A stretch of DNA of 64,000 bases, taken from positions 6,822,501 through 6,886,500 of the forward strand of contig OZ018412.1 in the NCBI GenBank assembly GCA_963969595.1, read 5' to 3'. The notes under the pieces are model-generated. The model searched no databases. It saw only the letters and a program-made list of their open reading frames with translations, and was not told the DNA's origin. This document shows positions 45,263-55,260 of this stretch, piece after piece. Source of the DNA: Neckera pumila (Eukaryota; Streptophyta; Bryopsida; Hypnales; Neckeraceae). The translations under genes and the position numbers were made by a program. Position 1 is the first letter of the stretch, and each line of letters opens with the position of its first letter.

Positions 45263-46528
45263 ATGCAGGATGGAGAGAGTGAGGAGAAACTTCCTTTGCA
45301 TGTACTCGAGGAGGTCGCCAAGTTTCTTCCCCTCGCCTCACTGTGCCGGTTTCGGGCGGTCTCAAAGGAATGGAACAGATTCATAAGTCATGATCCAGAT
45401 TTTGCCTCACGGCATGCTCGAGCCTCATCTCCAGAAGAATACTTTTTTTTTGCTGAGCGGGACGGCGTTGGTCATCTCTCTTCCGAGGCTTGGGAGGTTC
45501 TAGATGTCGCAAGCAAGAGGGATTTCAATTTAAGCACTGACTTCCTTGCGGAGTTTGTCAAACAGAAGGGAAATTTTGAGCATTGCCCTCGACAGTGTAG
45601 GTGGAGGTCTACCATTTTGGCAGCTGATGGAGGGCTGTTGTGTTTGTCGTGTATCATCGAGCATGGGAGCAGATCTTGTTGTGAGCTGGGAATTCACGAG
45701 ACACTTCTGGTGTGCAATCCTGTTTTAAAAACTGTCAAGCAGCTTCCACACTTTGCAGGATGGGCAAGAAGACCTGAATGGGTCGTGATATCCACAAATA
45801 GGGATTTGATGGAGTATGAGATCTTTTTTATTACTCTTGCTAAAGATGCCTTACAATCAAATGTCGCTTATATTTACAAGTCAAAGACACAAAGCTAGAG
45901 GGCATCTCCTGTAGTCCCAGGGCATCTTAACATTCTCAATGGACATCATGAGATGTGCTCTGATTCCGTTGTCTTAAAGGATGAATTTTACGCCCTCTTT
46001 ATTCATCACGATAGGTTGCATGCTGGGTTGGTTTCTTATAATAAGGTGACAGGTGCATTTTCTAACCTTGGGATTGATGTCCCTTGTGCTCACAATGGCG
46101 ATGACGATGGCTATGGTTATGATAGGCTCTAGTTGGTAGGAAGCGATGGCCGGTTATTTTGTATGATCGTGAATACAGACTCGGAGAATACTATGTTTCC
46201 AACAAGCTCTATTAAAATTGTTTTCTTCATCTTTGCAAGAAGGGAGTACATACATTTATCAGTGTTGGGAAGTAAAATACTGAAGTGGTTTCTACGTGAT
46301 GATATCTTCATCCAAGTTTTCTTAAAAAAATCTCAGTGTAGTCCACCTGCGGTTGCCATTGGGTTGGCAAACTCTATCTTCCTTTGCTCCTTTGTAGGCC
46401 GGTCTATGGCATATAATTTGTCGAACAAGACATGGCATAAGTATTTGGATTGCAACTCTTTTAGAGATGGTAGATGCTTTCCAGATTTTTTTGGAAGCAA
46501 ATTCTGTCTCAGTCTTTGTCCTCTATAA
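45263..46528 (+). pseudogene. F-box protein gene with two in-frame TAG stops
   Basis: F-box proteins recruit substrates to SCF ubiquitin ligases. One frame spans 422 codons from ATG 45263 to TAA 46526-46528. The F-box lies at about residues 9-50 (LPLHVLEEVAKFLPL..LCRFRAVSKEWNRFI). The rest resembles the C-terminal domain of plant F-box/kelch-like proteins (VCNPVLKTVKQLP; LVGSDGRLFCM; YNLSNKTWHKY). The frame holds TAG at 45896-45898, after KSKTQS where such proteins usually have Trp, and TAG at 46130-46132 before LVGSDG. No frameshift occurs, and coding character continues after each stop. The first 211 residues, including the F-box, could still be made. A recently inactivated gene is most likely. 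Confidence 0.8.
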
Positions 46529-46620
46529 TATATTCAATGACTAGATTTTTGTCTTAGTCTTTGTCCTCTAAATATATTTGTCTATGTCCTCTAAATATAT
46601 TCAACGACAAGATTTCTATT
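46500..46620. repeat. Local duplications at the F-box 3' end
   Basis: The string GTCTTTGTCCTCTA.ATATATT recurs at about 46514, 46558 and (shortened) 46586, overlapping the stop codon of the F-box frame. Confidence 0.6.
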
Positions 46621-46701
46621 GCTTGGACATCCATAATAAATTCAACAACAAGATGTTTGGGCCATGTGGCCCAAATTTGAGACATGCTATGAATTATTGA
46701 G

Positions 46702-46763
46702 CCCCTAAATGCTTCTAAATTAGTTAACCCCTAAATGCTTCTAAATTTCTTAACCCCTAAATG
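46702..46763. repeat. Three tandem copies of the TTAA-family terminus
   Basis: CCCCTAAATG occurs at 46702, 46728 and 46754, spaced exactly 26 bp, each in a GCTTCTAAATT..TTAA context. The downstream segment 46780-47060 repeats a 60-80-bp unit containing CATCATTGCTTTTGAAGTAT several times. Confidence 0.8.
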
Positions 46764-47087
46764 CCTAGGGGCTTTTGGGGTTTAAAAACATCATTGCTTT
46801 TTAAAGTGTTTTAGCTATGAATGTCACTAAGGTATAGAAATCTCAAACATCATTACTTTTGAAGTATTATAATAGGTCTTTCCTAAGTTTTAAAACACCA
46901 TTGCTTTTGAAGTATTATAATAGGTATTTTTTCGTTTTAAAACATCATTGTTTTTGAAGTGTCATAGGTCTAAATATCACTAAGGTATAAAGTCTCAAAC
47001 ATCATTGCTTTTGAAGTATTATAATAGGTCTAAATGACACTAAGGTATAGAAATCTCAATCATACAATCTTGACAAAAGTATATATG

Positions 47088-47155
47088 TACATGTTCATAG
47101 TGCACATGTTCATAGTGCACGTAGTGTACATGTTCATAGTGTACAGTGTACATCT
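47088..47155. repeat. 17-bp minisatellite
   Basis: Imperfect repeats of ACATGTTCATAGTG(C/T)AC, about four units. Confidence 0.75.
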
Positions 47156-47356
47156 TGTAGATGATGAGAATCAAATTTGGAGTCATTTGACCACATAGAT
47201 TGCAAGATTATAGTATTCTAGTGTTAAAAGAAGATGCTAAATTTATCCTAGCAACACATTTGGAGGTCAAATGAAAAACTTTAAAATATAAAGTGCTTCA
47301 AAATCAGCATATAAACACTTTGGTGAAAGAAAATATCTTTCAATTGACTAATTGTT

Positions 47357-47830
47357 ATGGCTTTAAAATGTCTAAAAATTGCAAAAAAATTGCAAAAAAT
47401 ACATCTACGGCCATCTAGAGTTGAACCTCCAAATGGCTTTGAAATGTCTAAAAATAGCAAGAAAAGTTGCAAAGAACACATCTAAGGCTTGAACCTCCAA
47501 ATGGCTTTGAAATGTCTAAAAATTGCAGAAATAATGATTGGAAATGGACATTGTATGAAGAAGAAACAAGCCATCAAAACACTAAATGGCTTTGAAATGT
47601 CTAAAAATAGAAAAAAAAAGTTGCAAAGAACACATCTAAGGCTTGAGCCTCTAAATGGCTTTGAAATGTCTAAAAATTGCAAAAAAAATGATTGGAAATG
47701 GACATTGTATGAAGAAAAAACAAGCCATCAAAACACTAAATGGCTTTGAAATGTCTAAAAATAGCAAAAAAAGTTGCAAAAAACACATCTAAGGTTTGAA
47801 ACTTCAAATGGCTGTAAAATGTCTAAAACG
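47357..47830. repeat. Higher-order tandem repeat (68 bp and 85 bp units alternating)
   Basis: ATGGCTTTGAAATGTCTAAA-like motifs start at 47357, 47433, 47501, 47586, 47655, 47740 and 47808. Spacings are 76, 68, 85, 69, 85, 68, a two-part unit of 153-154 bp repeated. The longer half carries a GATTGGAAATGGACATTGTA insert. An 86-codon open frame across it is a by-product. Confidence 0.85.
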
Positions 47831-48098
47831 TAACACAACAAATTTGACTAATAATGGACATTGAATGAAAGAAATACGAGCCTCCAAGTTGCAGCCACCA
47901 AATGCAGTTTGGTGAACTCAAATTGAACTAGTGAATTTTGAATGGCCTCCAAAAAATCATTACACTCCTTGATCTGAAAGTTGATCTGATCTGAAAATTT
48001 TATTATACAAACTAGAAGAGAGAAATTTGATTTTCCAACAAGTTTTATTGAATTTGGATAGCAGATACAAAAGTTACAACACTTCTAGTCTACATCAG

Positions 48099-48175
48099 GA
48101 CACTTTTGGTCCCCCGGAAAAAATAATTTTAAGTGACACTTTTGATCCCCCGGAAAAAATAATTTTAAGTGACAC
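48099..48175. repeat. 36-bp tandem duplication
   Basis: Two near-identical units GACACTTTTGGTCCCCCGGA and GACACTTTTGATCCCCCGGA, each followed by an AAAAATAATTTTAAGT string. Confidence 0.85.
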
Positions 48176-48253
48176 TACTTTTGCAATGAATCTAATTTCA
48201 CGCCCTTGCTAGTAGGATCAATCCAAGCAGACTGAATCCTTTCTAGGATCGTA

Positions 48254-48553
48254 CATTAGGAAACATTTCAGCCCTCCAAAAGGCCACTAAGGAATTGATT
48301 TATGGGACCCCTTTGGTGCAATTTCAGAATAAAAAAATATTTCTTTTTGGAAAAATAAAATATTAAAAAATAAAATAAAATAAAAAAATATCTGGCGTGA
48401 CACTACTAGTGCCACGTCAGCATCCAGTATTTGATTATTAAAAAAAATTTAATAATTAATAATAATAATTTTTTATTTTAATTTTTTTCCATAATTGCAC
48501 CGGACGGGTGCAGAACTGGCGGCCTTCTGGAGGGCTTAAATTTTTTCCTAATG
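48254..48553 (+). mobile_element. CATTAG-family MITE, divergent copy E
   Basis: Left CATTAGGAAACATTTCAGCC and the reverse complement of the right end, CATTAGGAAAAAATTTAAGC, both continue into CCTCCA.AAGGCC, an inverted repeat of about 32 bp. The centre has GGCGTGACAC..GTGCCACGTCAGC, echoing the G-box pair of the other copies. 300 bp, AT-rich. Confidence 0.7.
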
Positions 48554-48639
48554 GTTCAAGCAGATGATCAGTGAGCAGGTTTGCAATGAAACGCGCTTCT
48601 TGAAAATGAAAATGTGGGGTTCCATTTCAAATGAGATCC

Positions 48640-49790
48640 ACTCTTGCAACATATTTGCAATTGCATAGGGGCTTATGAAGCAACCGTTTTCAATTAGGTG
48701 GCGAAATTTTGCAGATGACAATTTATTGTAAGAAATACTAAATTTGGATATAATCTCATATTCTTTTGGCCACTCCAAAACATTCACCCATTTTGAGTAT
48801 TTATTCTCCATTCTGCTTAACCATCTAAAGTTTCATCTAGTTGAACAAATCAACCTGTCTAAGGGGCAAAGATTTTGGGTTAAATTTGAATTTCACATAA
48901 TTCTTGATTTTTAATGTCTTCTGTCATCTTTACTTAAAAAATCATGTATTTCCAATAACCTATTTTTTCATCTTTAAAAAAAAAATTAAAATTGTTATAA
49001 TTAACTGAGCTCAAGGAATACACCAATTACACTATGATGTTTATCACTGTCATCTCCAATTTTTCTGAAAATTTCATACTGTTTGAAGCATTTTTGTGAT
49101 TCTTATGATTTTCACAAAGACATTAATTTAAAAAATCATGTAAATTTCATTTCATTTTAAATTATAAAGTTTGTAAGTGATTTACAGGATACTTGCTTAA
49201 CTAATGATTTACAGAGCTCAGTTCACTATGATGTTTATCACTGTCATCTCCAATTTGTAAATGAGTCATGGTATAAGTTACATGAAGCACAAGCAATGCA
49301 TCCACTGCAACAAGTAAGGTAGAGGCACCTATTGTCAATCTTTTAAGGGGGTTTTGAGCAAATTATGAGCAGTTTATGACAAAGCAAATTTTTTCACATG
49401 TAGAAAGATAGGAAACATGGGGATTGACAATTTTTCATAATTTTATTCCCAAAGTTGAAATTATTGTGAATTTTGGGAGCCAAAAAGTACTTAGGACCAA
49501 TTGCCAATCTCTAGATTCTTCTAATTCCGATCCATCAAGAAGTGCATTTTCTCTCACTACTTTGGAACATGTGTCATAACCTTATTAGTCCCTACCTTGA
49601 AAAAACACATTCCAAGCTCAGATTGGATTTGTTTAGGCTTATTCTAGCTAAGATTGAAAATAGTACCCCTATAGATCGGGAATGGGTTCAGATTGACAAT
49701 GGGTGCCTCTACCTTAATTTGTCTTTGTTGCACATTTTTCCAATTGAAAGGGTCCCCAGAAATTGCAGGAATGCGATTCATTGCAACTAC
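48640..49790. repeat. Repeat R4, copy 2
   Basis: Aligns at both ends with 31567-33435 (GATCCAC..TTGCAAC start; TTTTTCCAATTGAAAGGGTC end) and lacks the nested TTAA element of copy 1. No gene. Confidence 0.6.
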
Positions 49791-51187
49791 GTCAGAGATA
49801 TACTCCGTATATGACAGCAGCGTATAACTCACAGGATGAAAAGAGGAATTATGACTGTAACCAAAATAACAGTGACAAAGTTGCCCTGAACATCAGATTT
49901 TGCTTTTACAATATTACAAATCCTGAGACTGAACTATTGACTACTTTACAAGTAAAGATTGCCAGGGGAGACATGGAAAACATAAGCATATCAGTCCACT
50001 CTGTATCTGTCAAGAACTCTGAAAGTGAGCCTTACTCAATACAACTTCTCTTACAAGTTGAATGGACATAAGCTGGAGGACAATCCATTGCATTCAGTTG
50101 AAATTAGTGTAAGCTTACCAACTTTCGAAGATGAAAGTTAACCTTGAAGCGCACCGACGTCCATATTTTGGACGCGGAACAGAGGGCTTCGAGGCACTGT
50201 TCTATGCAACTAACTTCTCATTCATCCAATGTAATACTTGAATCTAGAAAAGGCAACCTTCCTTAATGACCAAATTCATGGAATTCTAGTAAATGATATT
50301 TTGTACAAAGATATAAGCAAAAATGTGCAAAAATTCAGAAAAGGATTGAGACGTTTAGGGGTTAATAGAAGTTGTTGGAGTATATATAGAACTGCACTTG
50401 ACCAGTAACTTATGTTTGCACCAATAATCTGTGAGTACTGTTCAGTGTTGTGCGACATTCAAATACCCCGAAACACACCGAAACCATTGCCAGGCATTGA
50501 AGAGTGTCTCGGATCATTTTCAAGTTCAAAATCAGTACCTAAGTTCAGAGATTGCGAGAGCAGAGTTTCAGCGTGAACCAAATTCCTCGTGGAGTACGCT
50601 AGGCAGGTCAACTTCTGATTATGGAGGTGATGTAAGTACCCAGATTTTAGTATCCGTTCATATCCACTCCAAGTATAGAACGCCGCTAAATGCAGTTCGT
50701 AGCTTCTCAATCTGAAAAGAAAAGAGCACTCAGGGATCGAAAATATAGATCCATACAAACCTGCTATCCAACAACTAATTCAAGAGCTATGCTCCATTGC
50801 TCCTCCCATGGAAATGATGGCGATGCATTGGAATCCACATATGTAACAGACGAGCAGGACTGAATATTACACATCGTCAAAACAGTCATCAGTGAGCTTA
50901 TGCTATCCAACTAAGCACAGCAAAGGTCCTAATTATTAAATAGTCCATCATTTGGCTCTTCTCTGCGTCTTGACATCAACTTTTCACAGGATTTAAAAAA
51001 TTCACAGGATTTGGCATTACAACCTATTGGATCCCACACCAGTCTCAGTACCTGTCCAAACCTTCATTTGTTGAATTTGAAGGAGGAAGACTACAAGTTG
51101 AGGATGCCCTCGATGAATGGCCTCAGATGACTTCATCACCCACCCACCCACTTTGATAACCGTTCATTACCAGCTAAATTTGTATCT
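49791..51187. other. Spacer and 3' flank of the KH gene
   Basis: Contains a TTTAGGGGTTAA terminus at 50354-50365 with a possible partner TTAACCTTGAAG near 50140. No recognised gene. The last few hundred bases likely include the 3' UTR of the minus-strand KH gene. Confidence 0.4.
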
Positions 51188-53874
51188 TCACCCGTAGGCA
51201 GGGTACTGGGAAGTGGTTCCATAAGAGTAGGGTTTCGTGTCATACACCTGAGATTTGTTGTAAGCATTGCTACTATCATAACCTGCCTTATCATACCCTG
51301 GCTTTCTATTGTAAGAAGCTGGTGCTGGAGAGTACGACGCCTCTGCGTACGAGTCGTATACATTTGATCGAAGGGACTGCAAGGACTCGGTTGGATTCTG
51401 ATCATACACCTTCTCATAACTGGTCTCATAAGACCCCTCGTATTGGGGCAAAGGATCGACATACGCTGAAAGAGCACGTGAAGATAAAGGTTCGTTATAG
51501 TTGGAAGCAGCTCGGGCTGAAAGTGGTGGTGGCAGTGAGCCCCCCGAATCCCCATACTGGTAGTGTGAATAACTCGAAGCTGCAGGAATTTGATAACGCA
51601 TCTGGGTTTCGATGCGCAGAAACTCTTCACGGTTTTTCGCTTGTTTGGCTCGTAGTTTTGTCATCTTATGCTGAAATTGCTCCTGGATCTCACGAAGCCT
51701 CTGAAAATAAATATTAAGGCAGATTAAATGTTAGAACATCATTACAAATTCAAAAGAAATGCGTCAGAGTCTTGCAACGAGTAAGAAAAACGCATCCTCA
51801 GAAACTTCGTATACTCTCTCATAACTGCTCGGCACTACTTATCATAAAGAACCTGACGTAGTACACAACAGTCATTCCAGTGCCCGAAAGTACAGACATC
51901 TATGCAAAATATAACTACAAAAAACAACGAGGTAGACACATAGCCTCCCGTGTTACAGTTTTGGAATTCAGAGAAAAACTCTGAAAACATATCATAGTAA
52001 AACACATCTGCATAGCATTCAATGCAAAAGCGCTCGGTGATGGATGTGAGAACTGCAGAGTCTCAAAAGAAGAGAACGAACCTCACGGTGGCGAGCATTT
52101 TCTTTGTCTTCCTCCTTGTTTTGATCCTTGGTAAGCTCAATAGTCTCCTCCAGGAACCGACGTTCAAGCTCATCCAGACTCTGTGCATCGTACTCCAAGG
52201 CCGTCTCCCGCTGGTGATCAGTCTGACTAGGGTAGGAAGAAGCAATGTCTGGGTAGTATGCACTCCCGCCATTTAGTTTCCCAGGCTGAGCTGGTGGCAA
52301 ACTCCCGACTCCTGAAGCAGTGCGGCCTTCATGAAAAGGAGGGGTAAAGCATGAGGGGGTATCCTCTGAATAGGTCGCGCTGAGTGGGCTAATCCGAACC
52401 CATAGACAGGAAGGAAGATGGTCACTTACCGCACCACGCGATCTCCATAAACTTTTCAGGGCATAAATACGTCCCCCTTGTACTCGATGAATCCGGTCCC
52501 AATGTAATAGAATCGCAAGATTATCGATCGAGCAGAAACTTACCTGAAAGGCTCCAGGCGAGGGAGCTAGGTGGGGTACTTTCAAGAAAGGATGAGTGAT
52601 TTTCCTGCTTTTTCTTTTGGGGAACAAACAAACCATTATTGTTCATGTCACATAAGGTCTTTCCTACACCCTGTCCTCAAAGTATCTGCTCTAAGAGAGT
52701 CTGTGTTACGAAGGTGTACGTAGGGCTAAGGGCTTGACTTACCCTCTTTATACGAGCCATTCAAGGACTGCTGCGAAGAGCCCGATACGGCTTTCCACTG
52801 CCTACGAGCCTCCAGCTGGGACGCTATGTGCTCAATCGTGCGCTTCTCTTCATTCAAGGGTGGAGAGGTCAAGTCTCCTCTTCGACCAGGACCTCCAAGA
52901 GAATTGTTCTCATGTGGATGTCTTTGAGCTGAAATCAGCTGCATTTGCGAGGAGATTATAGGATTGCCAGGCGCATTATTCCCACCTTGATAAGTTCCTG
53001 CTCCTCCTCTTTCCCGATCTCTTCCCTGAGACTTCCGAGTGCCAGCCTGTTGCTTCCACTCATCCTCTACTTGATCTACCAGTTTATTGACGCATGCCAT
53101 TGCCTTGTTCACTGTCACTCTGTCAGGACCCGTAATCTTCACAAAAAAAGCCCCGTTTCCGACGGTTAAATTGTCTTCAAGCTTTAGCCGGCAACCAGTC
53201 TCTTTCTCAATCCCCTGTACAATAGCACCTCCGGTGCCTATAAGCCGAGGTTTCAGTCGCTTATCACGAAGTGGAATACGTTCTACTACTTCCCCGCTTT
53301 TACGATTGCCGCCAAGTGTCGTGGGACAGCCCTGCATATAATTACAATAATGTTCTTACCACAGCTATCGCAATCTGATTGGAATCCCGCAACTCCACCT
53401 CGCTCTATCTATGTACTGGAGAATACATAGTCTCCAGTGCAGAAAGTTTGTACAGGCCATAGAAGCGGGTATGAACTAGGAAACCTCACATCAAAATATC
53501 GGATCTCCTTGAAACAGGGTATTTTTTTTTCCTTTAATATCGCTTACCTGTGCAAAGTGGCCAACCTCACCACAAAGACGGCAAGTGAGTTCTTCTTCCT
53601 TCCTACGTTTCCAGTTCCTTTCTACGGCCTTAGCCTTCGCCTCCCAGACTTTCGCCTCACGACTGGTAAAGTCGGTAGGAACGGCATTGGGATCTCGTGG
53701 CTCATCATCCTCTTCAGAATCACTTGGATTGGGAGCACGTTTGACAGCGGCTTTCGTTGGGGCTGGTTCAGGTCCTCGTTTGGAAGCACCTGCAGCTCGC
53801 GGGGGGCCGGTATACTCCGTTCCATACACCTCTTTGAACCACTCCTCATCTCTATCTTCATCCAGTTCCGACAT
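51188..53874 (-). CDS. CCHC zinc-knuckle and KH-domain RNA-binding protein
   Basis: Probable nuclear RNA-binding protein; the pairing recalls SF1/branch-point-binding proteins, but the domain order is reversed (knuckle before KH). Minus-strand exons: 53874-53548, 53331-52743, 52578-52544, 52363-52082, 51700-51188 (TGA). This gives 581 aa with consistent phases. Features: acidic start (DEDRDEEWFKEVYG), conserved DPNAVPTDFTSREAKVWEAKAKA, CCHC knuckle Cys98-Cys101-His106-Cys111 split by intron 1, KH domain about 127-205 with IGTGG, charged coiled-coil-like ELERRFLEE..RHRE, and a Tyr/Ser/Pro-rich tail ending SQYPAYG. The 35-bp exon 3 and the exon 4 acceptor (CAGAG|GAT) are inferred from frame. 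I cannot give a precise name. Confidence 0.83.
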
Positions 53875-55260
53875 TCCGGCGCTCCGGACAAGTGAGAATC
53901 TCCAGAAGCACCAGCAATCTGATTTCTAATTTTGCATATAATTCCTTGGGCAGAACATTCTGCAACCAGATCAATCAAACTGGTCAATTTAAAGGATTGG
54001 AGTCAGCGAGAATCGAAAACCATTCCACAACATCTGAACATCATAAACCAAGCCAAGTTCTTTTACATCGAATTGTGCCACTGGCACCCCAGCAATTAAC
54101 CCCGAAAAGGCCAAAAATTCACGGCATTAAAATGACCACTTTGACTGATCATATTATGAAAAATGTAATTCGGAAAGAGCTAATTTTCATATTACCAGAA
54201 TCAGTGAAGAACATTGCATATGTAGGCAAAAAAAAAAAATTAATAAACTAAATTAAATTGAACGAAGAATGTTCCTATTTACCCACTCAAAACTGCTAAA
54301 CAATCATGAAGCCCAAATTCGGTCCCTCGGTCTTTCACGGGTGACACTTCGGAGAGTTAACCACACTAATGTATCCATTTCCGAACCAGTACATTCATCA
54401 AAACGCTTAAAGTACACGAGCATTGACAAAAGTAACGGTCGCCTCTTCCCTGCCCCTCGCGCATTGCCAGGCTTAGGGTTGCAAAGAAACCCACAGGCAA
54501 TTCACGAGGATATGAGCAGTAAGCAACCCTCAGAGCAGAAACTGCTCGTCTAAAGGCATCACCACAGAAACACGCCATGGCCAATATATCCCAGCAAAGA
54601 GTTTCCATGGACCCTAAAATATTATTCACACACCCCAACCGCTCACCCAAATATTATCCAACCAATCGAACAAAGAGACACCTTCGCAAAGCCAAACAGC
54701 GCCCTCTCGCCAATCACACAAACACAAATTACATCGAAATTCTCCTCCATCCCAAACCGCGCTCCAGAAACCGCAATGCCAAGCAGCGGCAGTTGCCCAA
54801 ACAATCGATACAACCGCATCGAATAGAAAACCAAATCCACTCAACCTCCCTAACGAACGCACACTCCTCAACTAAACAAAAACTCTCCAACGAGCCCTTC
54901 CGCGAGACACAAACCCTAGTTTAGAACATCTCGGGAAACAAATCATCCCGGGAAACTAAACAACCACCGAAAGAAAAAAAGAAAAGTATAAAAAAATGAT
55001 TCCAAAAATTCTGGAAAGGAGACAGAGGAAAGAAGCGTGTGTGGATTGTTACCAAGGAAAGGAAAAGGAGCGGGCGGCGCGTGGTCAGCAGCAACGGCAA
55101 TGGCGATGGCGAGACAGGCGCTGCGTTCAAGGTCGAGGGTGACGGAGCTCTTTACCAGGAAAGGGAAATAAGAAGCAGAGTGGTTACAGCTGCCCGAAGG
55201 AAGACTGCCCGCGGGCAGTTGGGGAATAAATACTGTAGCGAGAGGGTGCAACCGTGAAGA
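53875..55260 (-). promoter_or_regulatory. 5' leader and promoter of the KH gene
   Basis: GC-rich relative to the spacer. A telo-box AAACCCTAG lies at 54911-54919. The leader probably contains an intron. Open frames on both strands here have no recognised domain. Confidence 0.45.

Noticed and set aside
45896..46132. Stop-codon reassignment or RNA editing for the TAG codons
   Set aside because: Stop-repairing editing in plants is organellar, and the other nuclear genes here use ordinary stops. Mutation is the simpler reading.
47489..47749. 86-codon frame with internal repeats
   Set aside because: It follows the tandem 153-bp unit exactly, with no start context or domain.
47357..47830. Possible CRISPR-like array
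   Set aside because: Units are contiguous tandem repeats without unique spacers, in a plant genome.
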